Source of the DNA: Solicoccozyma terricola
Taxonomy: Eukaryota > Basidiomycota > Tremellomycetes > Filobasidiales > Piskurozymaceae
DNA length: 64,000 nt
Assembly: GCA_001600875.1 (NCBI GenBank)
Contig: BCLD01000003.1
Location: forward strand, 32,082-96,081
Direction: 5' to 3'
This document shows, one piece after another, positions 43,792-54,428 of the stretch. The translations under genes and the position numbers were made by a program. The notes under the pieces were generated by a model. It saw only the letters and a program-made list of their open reading frames with translations, was not told the DNA's origin and did not search any database. Within the stretch, counting starts at the first letter, position 1. The number at the start of each line of letters is the position of its first letter.

Positions 43792-45888
43792 TCAAGGGAA
43801 CAGGACAGCCATGGCCGTCAGAATCAAACAGATGGTTCCGGAGCCCAAGGCTGTTAGTTCGCCCTGAGCGGATGACTTGGCGGATGACTTTGAAGACGCA
43901 GCGGCCGAAGGGGCTGTGGAGTTTACGTCGGTGCTGAAGGATGGCATGGTGTAGTTCGGATTTATTGTAGCAGGGTTGGCGATTCCCATGGCTGATAGGT
44001 TGAGAGGAATGGTGTTGTCCAAGGAAACGTTCGAAGTGATATTTGAAGTGAAGACGGGACCCCCCCCAGCACCAATGGCGGTCTTCTGCGTATGCAATCA
44101 GGCCGTCCAACTCAGGACAAGAAACGTGCATGCGACATCGTTCTCGTCCACTCACGTTCGGGGTAGTCACTGGTATCCAGTTCTGGCTGGCGCATACGCC
44201 AGGAGAAACACCGGTCAAATTCATCTGCGGAATAACCTCAGATACTTCATTGGTGTAGTTGGTCATATTGGCCTGGAACTGGAAGACGGCAGCGACAGTA
44301 GTGTTGGTATCCTGTCGGCCAAGGGAACCGAGGCCCCAGTTGTTCTGCACGGACGATAGGGAGCTGTAATGAGTGTAGAAGGTGGAGTCCACTGTTCCCT
44401 TGTGAGAGGACACAGCTCCTCCTAGAAGTAAGGTGCTGTGAAGAAGAGAAGCGATCAATCCCTGAGCGACGGTGCAAGCCAAAGAAGGCAGTAGCACCCC
44501 GACATAACTCACTACACAGTGTTCTGCGAGTGATAATTCTCATTTTCGTCAAATGTGAGCAGGATTAATGTCTCATTGTCATTGAAGTTCGGGTTGTCCA
44601 GGAGTGGGACAATGAAGTACCCAAGCCAGTCGGAAACAAAGGTGACGTTGGTGTCGTCTGGAAGAAGCGAAGAGGTTGGCCCTGTCTGAGCATGGACGTC
44701 ACTATGGGTTGTGCTCACGAGCATCGTTGACCAAGTTTGGAGTGATGAAAACCCAGCTGGGTAGAGCAGAAGCGTTGACGTCTACCGCAAAGTCGTTACT
44801 AAGGGCACAAGAAATGTCCGTCAGCGCTGGCTTAAGTGATGTCACGGTGTCAAGTAGATACAAGTCCCTCACAAATTCCTGATCCTGTTCATTCTCTCTG
44901 GAACAGAGGCTATGGAGTCGCAAATGATAAAGGGGTTATGCTTGCGCTGATGGCGGTGTGACGGTCTGAGCGCGGAACTATTAAGACTATCGCGCCACGC
45001 AGTGACGCACCTTGTAGTATGTGTAGGGCTCTTTCGCAGATGAGTTCAGGTAGTTCTTCTCTGGGTAATCGCCAGAGAAGCCTATGTAGGGCATGTTCTC
45101 TTGATAGGTGGCCCAGGAGACGTTATGGGACTCGAGGAGGTCGACTTGCGTCGAAACGTTCGATGGAAGTGCATAGAAACCTTTAGGGGGATGATCAGCT
45201 ATGGCGACGAAGGTGTTCATGGAGGGGCCAAAGGCTTACTGTCGTCTCTCATGCCAAAGAAGTCTCCTGCTATCGATGCGACATAGTTCGGCTGTGAGAG
45301 GGGACAATTCAGCTCGGTATCCTTCCATCCCAGGTGGACAACCCGGAGACTCACCTCACTGGGATGCGTCACGCCGTTGTAGTTTGTCAAGAGGATGCCA
45401 TCCGAAGCCAACTTCTGAAACGTGGACGAGGCTTGAGCGGTGTCAAAGTCGGTGTTCTGTGNNNNNNNNNNNNNNNNNNNNNNNNNNNNNNNNNNNNNNN
45501 NNNNNNNNNNNNNNNNNNNNNNNNNNNNNNNNNNNNNNNNNNNNNNNNNNNNNNNNNNNNNNNNNNNNNNNNNNNNNNNNNNNNNNAAGAAAAGAGCTTC
45601 GGGTACAATCCAGTGGAACTGGTGGTCACCTCGAGCCATATCTGGATGAACCTTGAATATGCCTTTCCGGGTACCCGACGCTGGACTGGGAGGGAGCCAT
45701 TGTTTCGGCCGGTGCTGTTATTGGAATGGTATGGATGTCAGTACCACCATCCACGATCTACGTCCCTGACTAACTCACTAGTTGCTTGACGTGCATACGG
45801 GACAGGCGGCGGGCGGAGTAAAGGCTGGGATGATCTGTCCCGACGCGCCGAGGACGATTGAGGATAGTGCTAGCAAGGCGCAGATCAT
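43792..45888 (-). CDS. GPI-anchored acid phosphatase (phosphoesterase family PF04185)
   Basis: Secreted acid phosphatases of this family release phosphate from organic esters and are typically repressed by phosphate. Minus-strand exons read: signal peptide 'MICALLALSSIVLGASG' (start 45888), 'KAYSRFIQIWLE' (45714-45630), 'NTDFDTAQASSTFQKLASDG' and 'GILLTNYNGVTHPSE' (45456-45355), 'PNYVASIAGDFFGMRDD' (from 45291), 'NVSWATYQENMPYIGF' (45180-45011), 'HNPFIICDSIASV' (44940-44873), 'FITPNLVNDA' (44798-44719), 'NFNDNETLILLTFDENENYH' and 'THYSSLSSVQNNWGLGSLGR'. The tail is Ser/Ala-rich with a hydrophobic end ('TALGSGTICLILTAMAVLFP'), typical of a GPI signal. Phases agree except near 44700-44720, where a 1-nt problem remains. 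The only assembly gap falls in an intron. It is divergent from the phosphoesterase gene at 46807. Confidence 0.8.
45462..45586. other. Assembly gap (run of N)
   Basis: About 125 N. They lie between a splice donor (45629) and an acceptor (45457) of the acid phosphatase, so no coding sequence is necessarily lost. Confidence 0.9.
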
Positions 45889-46806
45889 GGCACTATAATG
45901 TGATCGACGTTAAACGATGTGAGGAACTGGGGGGTGATACCAAGGATCCTCGTCCACTGCATTTATACTCGTCACTCTGCCGGTTCTTCTAGCAGCGAAC
46001 TTGTACATCTTCGCGATAACACGTTCGTTCATATTCATGAACAGTGCGGGTGGCTATTCCTGGACGATGCATCATCCGGACGTCATAGCGATATACCGAA
46101 CTAGCAAACGGACGTTGCGTGTCGTCGTCGTGTTTTGTTTTTGGGCCGTAAATTGAATAAAGTGAACCTCCACTCGTCGCTAGAAATAGAATCGTCAATT
46201 GACCGAATTGCTTGCGAGCATTCAGATATTCATATTCAAAATTTTTTTCATCATTGATCACGCCGACTCAACCTGCACACCTCGAAACACGTTTGTTGTG
46301 ATACGATGTTCGCAACCCCGTCACAGGCTGTTGTCTGAGTGCACCGTGTGCATCATATCAAACCTTAGTACTAACCGCAAGCCGTTATTACCATAGCGTG
46401 GGTGGCTCACAGTCCAAAGGTCGGTAATGAACGCTTTCCCGGCCTGTGTGCAAACATGATCTTTCTTGCAGTGTCGGCTGCGATCAGATTAGATAGGAGC
46501 CCGGTCGGAGGGGAGACAGTGTGACAATCCCTACGGTCAGCACCAGCGCTCGTTGGTTCCACGAGACTTATTTACTGACCATATGACTTTGATGCTGGAA
46601 TATGACGACACAGTAATCAATGGGAAGCAGCAACAGCATGAGAAGCATGAGCGAAACGAACGTGCGTGGCATTCACCGCGGTGTACTGGGTGCGGTTGGT
46701 GCGGTTGTCCCAGTAGCGAGAACAACCTTTAGCTATAAGCCACGCCTAGAGCAGTGGGTGGTTAATACAGCCTGGCTCCTCCCTCATCCACGCCCTGCAA
46801 AGAACG
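45889..46806. promoter_or_regulatory. Shared divergent promoter region with CACGTT motifs
   Basis: This 918-bp region separates two divergently transcribed phosphatase-type genes. CACGTT occurs at 46020-46025 and 46288-46293 and as AACGTG at 46659-46664. CACGTG/CACGTT is the core bound by Pho4-type bHLH factors in fungi. About 0.45 such hexamers would be expected by chance, so three is suggestive only. Confidence 0.45.
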
Positions 46807-48405
46807 ATGCTATCCGCTTCGACCTCCGTTTTCGGCAGTTTACTCTTGGCCGCCTCCGTACTGGCGTCTCCCGCCCTGGCTGAGCACGGCGCACACAGCG
46901 GCGCAGCTGGAAGCGTCGTCTCGTCTAGCTGGAAGGATTCCATCAAGAATGTTGTCGTCCTGGTTCTGGAAAACCGCTCGTTCGACAGCTTCTTCGGCGA
47001 CGTGTCCTACCAGGACAACATCAACACTCTCGTTGGAAAACAGTACTGCAACCCCATCAACATCACAAGCGGCAATCTCGGATCGGTTTGTGCTACCAAC
47101 ACCTTGCCCGATGTCTCCCCAGAGGACCCGGATCATGGCATCAGCGGAGTCAACATGCAAGCGTTTGGTACCTGGCATCCTGATGAAACTCTTGTAAAAA
47201 GTGGTGTTCAAAAGCCAGTAATGGATGGTTTCGTTACGCAGCAGGTGCGTATCCCGAGGCCTGTTGCCTTGGCTGTATGACTCGTGTCCTGTCGCAGGGT
47301 GACTGCCTGANTGTCGGNGACTNCCTGCCCTTTCGCNCCGCAGCTCAACAGGTACAAGNCGGATAACATCTCCGTGGGTGTCAGGTCNATCGATTACCTN
47401 TCTTGCGACCGAATCCCGATCATGAAGACGCTCGCGCAAGAATANGTCCTCTTCGACAGGTGGTTCGCTGACGTCCCAGGTCCCACCAATCCCAATCGCG
47501 CCTATCTCACCTCGGGCACCTCCCACGGCCATGGCCGTAACGACGTCGGATTCAACTGGGGTGGTCTTCCCCAGCTTTCCATCTTCCAGGCCCTCTCGGA
47601 GAAGAACATCTCGTGGATAAACTACTCAAACACCACGAACGCGACTGCTGGTTACATCACACCGAACGACAAAGCCTCGGGCGGATTCAATCCGGATGCC
47701 TTGTTTTACAACTGGACCGTCCAAACCAAGGCATACGAGACCAACATCAAACCCCTCAGCCAGTTCTACACCAACGCCAAAGACGGTAAACTCCCCCAGC
47801 TCTCCTATATCAACCCAGAATGCTGCAGCTACGACTCGTTTCACCCGCCATCCCCAGTCAGTATGGGTGAAGCCTTTGTCAAGAAGGTTTACGATGCACT
47901 CCGGACTTCCCCCCAATGGAATGAGACGCTGTTTGTTCTGACATTCGACGAGCATGGTGAGGGCGGGGGCAGGGCAGGGCAGGGCAAGGCCCGCATCATA
48001 TATTGTCGCATCGCTGACACTTAAGTGCTCACTACCGCAGGCGGATTTGCCGACCACGTTCCTCCGCCAGTCAATGTCCCTGCGGGCGACAACCTGACCT
48101 ACAGCGAGGCAGCGCTGGACGGCGTTAACATTACTTTTCNTTTCGACCGGCTGGGTNTCCGAGTGCCTACGATGCTCATCTCGCCCTGGGTGGGCAAGGG
48201 CATTGTGGAGCACAAGAGCGCCAACCAGGGCGGAGAGTACTCGGCCTCATCCATCATCGCCACCCTTGGCCAGCTGTGGAATCTCCCCACGTTCACACCC
48301 CGCACCGCATGGTCGTCGACATTTGAGCATCTCATCCTGGCTGAGCGGCGCGATGATGCGCCGTTCGACTTGCCCAACCCTTCCGAGCAAAACGCCCGCG
48401 CATAG
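46807..48405 (+). CDS. Secreted phosphoesterase (phospholipase C / acid phosphatase superfamily)
   Basis: Exons 46807-47244, 47344-47956 and 48041-48405 give an unbroken 471-codon frame (1416 nt). A signal peptide ('GSLLLAASVLASPALA') is followed by 'NVVVLVLENRSFDSFFG', the metal-binding ENR..D start of PF04185, then 'YLTSGTSHGHG', 'LTFDEHGGFADHVPPP' (split by intron 2, with the DEHGG metal/active-site block) and 'GGEYSASSIIATLGQLWNLP'. It resembles fungal and bacterial non-specific phospholipase C-like enzymes and probably acts outside the cell on phosphate esters or phospholipids. Twelve single N occur, four of them in intron 1 and several at third codon positions. Intron 2 contains a GGGCAGGGCAGGGCAGGGC run. 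The start is supported by the signal peptide. Confidence 0.8.
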
Positions 48406-49274
48406 GATTGCCGGCAGGTTGAACTGCATCCTGTTGGGGTCCGTTGGGTGGCCGATGAAACAGATACGTCTCAGTGCCTACAATGACGAACATCAACCTG
48501 TTGATGTTGTTAAAGTTCTGACGCAGGGTTTGATCGCGGTGCAGGCCACTATCACTGAAAAGACGTATAAGCGCAAATCATGCAGTAGAAAAGGAGCCCA
48601 ATATACATATACATGAATGTGTCGACCTGTGGATGGGAGTATCCTGGTGAATGGGATGCTTGCGATGGTTGTTACGGAGAAGGTGAATTCTCATACATAT
48701 GTCGTGCGGACAACATTTCATGAAGGCAGTATGGATGCCACCCTGGTTGTTGATGTTGTAGGAAGTTTAGATACCGGTGCTCAGGCGCAACGTCCACTAC
48801 CTCTCTCGAGACACGTCATTAACCCCAGGGACAGCTTATACCTTACTCCGTGTTTCCTCCGGAGCGGTGAGTAGTGAGGAGGTTTTCTGGTTCCGATCTC
48901 GGCGATCCGTCTGAATAGAGAGCCAGGTGACTTAGTCCGTTAGATCGTTCCAGTTTGCCTCCTCGGACGGACATGAGCAATTCAAATGCGCGGTCTGGTC
49001 GCCATGAACAGGCAGGGTCTAAGTGGGCTATGATGTCCTGGTTGACCATGGGTGGCACGTGATGCAACAAGTTCCACGGATGGCTAATCTTTAAAAGCGG
49101 ACTTCGGGTTATGTATTGCGGACATGGATACTTTTGTGGGGCACCGCGTTTGTTTGTTTCCCCGGCCATTGTGCAATGTTTCGCCGCATGACCAATACTC
49201 AGCTCAAGTTCGTCCTCCGCAGAAAGACAAGACCACTCTTTCCTTGCCAAACCACTCACAATCATTCTCGCGAC
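48406..49274. other. Intergenic stretch
   Basis: No gene or repeat is recognised; short frames only. Confidence 0.35.
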
Positions 49275-49626
49275 ATGACTGCAAGTTCTAATACCGTTCC
49301 AGCGTTTGCTCGATTCGTGTATAAGCCGGTTCAGGACTGTACCAACGGAGGGTGTACCGTTGATCTTTGGCTTCCTGGACCAGCGAGTGAAGGCGAGGAG
49401 AAATCGAGTCTCTTTCCTCTCGGTGAGCTCTGGCCGTTGCGACTCGTTCGTAAATACATGCGGTGCTTATTAGATATCTTGCCGCCCAGCGATCATGATT
49501 CACGGAGGTGGATTCACCTTGGGCGAATCGGTTCATGTTCCGTACAACCAAGTAAACTACTTGTTGGACAACGGTGTGGCTGTGTGCTCTATAGGATACC
49601 GTCTTCTGCCTCAGTACGTCGAGATA
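49275..49626 (+). pseudogene. Alpha/beta-hydrolase fold-3, N-terminal half
   Basis: ATG 49275 opens 'ARFVYKPVQDCTNGGCTVDL' and 'WLPGPASEGEEKSSLFPL'. A 67-nt intron (49423-49489, GTGAGC..CCCAG) joins it in phase to 'AIMIHGGGFTLGESVHVPYN', with the oxyanion HGGGF block, and 'NGVAVCSIGYRLLPQ'. The frame is then cut exactly where the 98-bp repeat begins (49627). The nucleophile and later blocks are missing; a C-terminal half lies at 40726-41022. Confidence 0.65.
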
Positions 49627-49724
49627 GAAACTTCAATTGCTATATCACAAAACCCGAAAATTCTCACGGTCGATGACGACGTCTTCCATATTCTGTCCAG
49701 CTCGGCGGCTTTCGTCTTTGCAAC
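49627..49724 (+). repeat. 98-bp perfect direct repeat, copy 2
   Basis: Identical to 41208-41305. It lies directly on the break of the hydrolase N-terminal half. The minus strand is open through it ('AKTKAAELDRIWKTSSSTVR'), unrecognised. Confidence 0.9.
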
Positions 49725-49779
49725 CATGCAATCGTGCACGAAGTCCTCAGGATATGAGCGGTCAACAGTCAGTTTATTG

Positions 49780-49980
49780 ACATTGCTTCCGTTGCTGACG
49801 ACCGAGTTGCTGGCGCCTTCCCCCAGAGCGTTATTGAAGGAGTATTTGATGACGACCCACAGGGCACAGCCAAGGGGCTTAGCGCAAGCTGGATGCATTC
49901 GGGTGATCTTGCCGTTAAACACCCCACGGTCCTCTCAGAACTCATTCTTGGAGTCAGCACGGGCGGGCAGCAAGCGGGTT
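49780..49980 (+). pseudogene. AMP-binding (acyl-CoA synthetase-like) fragment
   Basis: The frame 'GVFDDDPQGTAKGL' followed by 'SWMHSGDLAVKHP' matches the GW.H.GDLA block of AMP-dependent synthetases; it then runs to a TAA at 49979-49981. Only this block is present, so it is a fragment. Confidence 0.45.
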
Positions 49981-50192
49981 AACTTCAGCCTTCGGTGTCA
50001 AAGCGAGATGGGGTTGAAGCGGGGTAACCGCTCAAACCGGCTCCGACCCGGGGTATATCCCGCTGACAAAGGGAGACGCCTATCGCTTGTTGACGCGCCT
50101 TGTAGATCCTTAGACCGATGACACACATACATCACCTGTTCAACGTGGACTCAAAGGATCGTCTCAACCACGCCCCTCTCTAATAATCAGTC

Positions 50193-51297
50193 ATGTTAAC
50201 GCAACAGATTGTTTACCGTGTTACCGGACACTCTCCTCTCTTTGATGACATCAAAAGGTTCACAGAGGACATCCCCTCTCCTTTCAAATGGGAGGTCCTC
50301 ATCGAGATCAAAGCACTAGCCCTCAACTATCGAGACATCGTCGTTGCCAACGGTACTTATCCCTTTGAAATTGCGAAAAGCGTAGTCCCGGTTTCCGACT
50401 GTGCAGCCGTCATCAAAACGCTCGGAGAGAACGTCGAGGGTTTCACTGTTGGCGACAGGGTGCTCGTGGCTTTTGACGGTACCAACCTCTATGGGCCTCA
50501 ACTTGATTGGAAGCACGGTCATGGAGGGCCGGTCGACGGATNCTTGCGTCAATACGNTGTTGTCCCATCTTCTATGTTGGTCAAGATTCCAGAGAATAGC
50601 AAGCTGGGATATCCACAATTGGCCTCGTTGGTTTGTACGGGCGTTACGGCTTGGAATGCTCTTTTTGGACCCGTGACCATCCGTCCTGGTCAAACCATTC
50701 TTGTCCAGGGTGAATGTCCGGTGATTGACGGGCGGTCTCTCGTCTTTCGATGCTCAGGGTGTCTTTTCCGCCTTCACAGGTACCGGCGGAGTTTCGATGA
50801 CGGTTCTCATCCTGGCCAAAGCCTTTGGCTGCACCGTCATCGTCACCTCTTCTTCGGATGATAAGCTTAAGCTTGTNAAGGAGCGATACGGCGCCGACCT
50901 TTGCATCAACTACAAAACGCACTCAAAGTGGGGTGAGGAGGCTCGTCGATTGACGGGTGGAGTTGGCGTCGACGTTGTTATCGAGAACGGAGGGGCTGGA
51001 ACCATTGAGCAGAGTTTCGAGGCCATCAAGATGGGCGGTTTGATTACGGTGATTGGCTTTCTTGCCGATCCTGAGGGCAAACATGCGGATGTTGCCGGCT
51101 TAGCGCTCAGCAAAGGTGCCATCGTCCGGGGCATCACGGTCGGTTCCAAGCAATACTTGGAGGAACTCGTTCGATTCGTGTGTGCTAGAGAGCTTAAGAT
51201 ACCGGTCGACAAGGTGTTCGAGTTTGAGTATGCTTTGGAAGCGTACAAGTATTTGCAAGGTGGTTCCCACGTAGGCAAGGTCTGTATCGAGGTCTAA
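50193..51297 (+). CDS. Zinc-type alcohol dehydrogenase-like oxidoreductase (MDR family)
   Basis: Exons 50193-50709 and 50780-51297 join in phase (intron 50710-50779, GTGAAT..TTCACAG) to give 344 codons without a stop. The N-terminal GroES-like part shows 'VLIEIKALALNYRDIVVANG', 'PVSDCAAVI', 'GFTVGDRVLV'. 'LRPGQT'-type sequence ('IRPGQTILVQG') leads into the Rossmann start 'GTGGVSMTVLILAKAFGC', followed by 'GVDVVIENGGAGTIEQS' and 'ALEAYKYLQGGSHVGKV'. The protein likely uses NADP(H) to reduce quinones, enones or alcohols. Residues of the structural zinc lobe are not obvious, so a quinone-oxidoreductase-like subtype is likely. Three N (50542, 50559, 50878) affect single codons. It appears functional and sits alone among fragments. 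Confidence 0.85.
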
Positions 51298-51580
51298 TGC
51301 GTCCGGACATTAACCAGCTTCCCCTACATAACCTAAAGTCTTTCTGCCGTATTGTGTGTCAATGTTGAATATGAGGAACTTTTGGTCATGGCCGGCACTG
51401 ATCCAGCCATGATCAAATATACTACTTCCAGGGATATCCTTCCCAGTGCTATCGACGATCGAATGCACCCGACAAGGAGACACTGATCCTCTACTGCTTG
51501 CCTCCAGGCTGTAAAAGTTGGCATTGTTCTTCAGCTCTGTGTGATCGAAGGACACCACATGGCGGATGGTGACAACGTGG
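51298..51580 (-). mobile_element. Copia Gag N-terminal fragment
   Basis: On the minus strand 'VVSFDHTELKNNANF', 'TAWRQAVEDQCLLVGCI' and 'IVDSTGKDIPG' match, across two frameshifts, the start of the complete gag at 39.9 kb ('VSLSDIPVLKSNANYAAWKQ', 'AVENQLMITGAIGIVDG'). It lies directly behind the oxidoreductase stop. Confidence 0.6.
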
Positions 51581-52039
51581 TCATTATCTTAGACCCCTGC
51601 AAAAAACGCAATCAGAGTAACACAGTGTCCCAATGTCCCAGATGCCGAGCAATATATCATTTTTGATGCGGCCAAGGCAGAGGCTTCTGTGCAACTGCCA
51701 GATATGGGAACTTCGTTTGTTTTCGGCTATTTGTAAGTCACCACCTAGAGCATTTAGGCCAGCGACAAGAAGGAACCCAGCCAACCAAGCTTGGCCATAT
51801 CCCTATGGTTGCAAATTCGCAAGGCAATGGTGTTGACGTGCGAAAAAGACAACCTGTCGTTCGGAAAATTCAGTACCACAGCGAGGCCATGTTCCCAGGG
51901 CTTCCGACTGTGTTCATCGAGCGGAGTCTTTGCCCCATGGCGACGAAACCAAAGGACAGGCCGTCTTTCATTCTTTGTCCGGTATTGAGAGGCGGCTTCC
52001 AGCGAAACGATGGCCTTTACAATAGAGTCATCCTACGCA
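51581..52039. other. Intergenic stretch
   Basis: Open frames on both strands (for example plus 51805-52089) without recognised motifs. Confidence 0.3.
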
Positions 52040-53326
52040 CCACTGATGGAGACCTGCCGAATGAGGGAGGAGGGTCGGAACCCAGGTAGGGTTGAGCCAC
52101 TCATCTCCCTTCTCAAGAACTTGGCTCGAGTAGTTAAAAGTTCTCCAAGACGCACCATATTTGAGTGGGAGGCATAGAGAAGATGGATACCTTGGTGGGT
52201 CGGTGTATGGTGGTCCCTGTAGTATACTGAGATGACACGAGACGGTAATGCGAATGAAATGGTTGTTCTTTCTACAAACGCAAAGAGCAGCGCTTGAACC
52301 GTTGCAACGCTCGACCTGTCAAGAACATCGCCAAGCAGTCCTTTCACTCGCAGTAGGAAACCTCGACCTGCAGTAGCTGGCGATCAAAGGTCGTCGCTGT
52401 GGGCACGGGATCAGGCGACAATGAAGATTCGGAAACTGATTGCGCTCACTAGACCTCTGGATGATCTGAAAACTTGGCCACTCCGAACAAGATCTGCTCT
52501 GAGATCAGTGCTAGGCACTACGCTAGGCATCTAGCAGGGCACTCACAGCGTTAAGCAGCTTGCTGTATGGGAACGCTTCTGATCAGGATATAACCAGAAG
52601 CATGACCGTGACGCTCATCGTCCCGCCGCACGCCCAATCCCGCATGAACAGCGGCCGATAGGTCACCAAGAACGCATTGTACTGGCTATTCCAATACAGC
52701 TCGAGCACATGCATGACGAGTTCCGAAGACCAGCCGTCAACTTTTCAATGATCAGTTACATCAACGTACCTACCGTCAAAAAACTGACGATCGTGTCTAC
52801 CCCTCGCCTGATCGAATCTCTCGCGATGCCGAGCCTCCTCTGCCTTCGCCATGAGCTCATACCATTTCCCCAATTCTGGTTTAATGTTAACCAGTTCCTG
52901 GCGCCCGCTTCGTCGCTCTCCAGCAGTCGTCCGCATCGACGGCCTCCAATGGAATCTTCCCCCTGGTACATCGATCCCGAGGAGGATGGCCTGATCGACA
53001 CTGCCAAAGGAACTCGGTGTCAACATTGTCGCTTTCTAGCCACTGGTCGCTTCCAAAGAGTACAAGTAAGAGGAGACGAGAAAATGGTTCGAAAAGCGCT
53101 TCCACCCTTCGGGGAATTCAAGACAGGCAGGGCAGGGGAGAGTGCATATGCAGCCTGGGAAAGGTCGCTCTGAAGAAGTTGATGTTAACCGGGGCGCGAG
53201 AGAGGTGAGGTTCGACGAGGCTCTCGCTCTACCAGGAATCCCAGGGCAAAGGCCTTGTATATCCGCTACTTGGGCTTGGTAGCTAGGCACCAGTCGTTCC
53301 GTTAGCGGTAGATTAGAAGAGACCAT
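52040..53326 (-). pseudogene. Fungal-specific transcription factor domain relic
   Basis: On the minus strand 'ELYWNSQYNAFLVTYRPLF' and 'MRDWACGG' at about 52710-52625 match the fungal_trans start (LYW.W.HP.F...YRPxFMRDMACGG). 'RSSVATVQALLFAFV' near 52310-52270 matches the following SSxATVQALLLL helix. Upstream, toward 53326, charged helical frames with 'LGKWYELMAKAEEARHRERF' would be the linker after a Zn2Cys6 domain, which is not found. Stops and shifts separate the pieces, so the gene is dead. Confidence 0.5.
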
Positions 53327-53419
53327 ATTGAGTTCAGCGGCAATCTGGTCCGGAAGCTCCCAGCGGTCGGCTGTGGAGCCCGAAAAAAATCAGATGAGAG
53401 ATCTAATTTTGTGGATGAG

Positions 53420-53600
53420 TCTTCAGGCAATTACGACTACTTGAAGTAGAGAACAGAGTTGTTGTACCAGTAGATACACACATTCGATTCATCGTAACAA
53501 GTGCTTTGCATTCATCGCGGTGGCCTTTTTCCGAATTCTTAATTACCACTTAACAGATCACCATCACTTGGATGTTTGTGAACCGTTAACGTATTCTTGT
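53420..53600 (+). other. Second NUMT: cox2 piece fused to cox3 piece
   Basis: 53426-53505 encodes '[20 protein letters not shown]' of cox2, nearly identical to 21155-21236. It is followed at once by '[20 protein letters not shown]' (53508-53565), the C-terminal FR..NYHLT..HH block of cox3. Two genes, same strand, fused inside both reading units. Confidence 0.75.
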
Positions 53601-53679
53601 GTACTTGTGAAGAATGCAGGTGTTTTACCGTCTAAAACTTTACGCCGAGACACTATGCCCTTTAATTATATCAATGCAG

Positions 53680-53791
53680 CAAACGCAATATAACGGCTAT
53701 GACATTGTCGTTATATTGTTTTTGCGTTATCTAAATAACAAGCTTAAGAAAACGTCTGATATCTTTTTTTGGTACTAAAACCAAAAAAAGA
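53680..53791. repeat. Two AT-rich hairpins, possibly mitochondrial
   Basis: CAATATAACG / CGTTATATTG form a 10-bp stem at about 53687-53720. TCTTTTTTTGGT / ACCAAAAAAAGA form a perfect 12-bp stem with a 6-nt loop at 53762-53791. The composition is like the neighbouring mitochondrial insert, so the NUMT may extend to about 53800. Confidence 0.5.
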
Positions 53792-54428
53792 CTCGCCCTT
53801 TCGGAAAAATCCAGTATTCCCGAGAATGCTGAGGTTACGTGACTAATCATACCGAATCCAGGAATAAACATTAGATGAACTTGACGGTGCAGCGAGCGGA
53901 AGTCAAAAGCACATGCTAGGCCACCCTGTTCCGTGGGCGGATGGTTTTGGGGCGGATAACCCTCATCTTCCGTTTCCCTACATGCGGATCGTCGGACGTC
54001 CACCAATGCTCAACGGGCATGTAGGTGTCGTGAACGCCTCACCGTACCGGTGACCTCGTGGTTCATCGTGTTCCGGCGTCTCTCCAGCTCATCGGGTGAT
54101 CGTGGGAGTCGTGAACGATCCTCTCCTCTCAAGGTTGAAAGTCTAGCCAAAACGTTTCTCGCCAGAGGTCTCTGGGGATGAGCCCCTACGTAATTAACGA
54201 ACATGATATGAGAATAGGCTGCATATCTATTAGTGAAAACACGTGTCGGAGCCAGGAACGTGGGTGGTGATGACCTGGCCAGGTGGCCGAAGTTGGCGGT
54301 GTGCACGTTCGCGTGTATCCAACTGTAGGTCCTCATCGTTTGATCGGATGGTTGCCTGTATAAAGGGAGGGTAGCTTGAGTCCCATTCCATTGCGTCGCA
54401 CCGGCCCACGCTTGCCACCACACACACG
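53792..54428. other. Intergenic / upstream region of the secreted protein gene
   Basis: No feature is recognised. A TATAAAGG block at about 54358-54365 lies 65 bp before the ATG of the next gene and may be its TATA box. Confidence 0.4.

Noticed and set aside
45217..45639. Open frames across the run of N
   Set aside because: They are open only because N is read as any codon; the true exon borders lie outside the gap.
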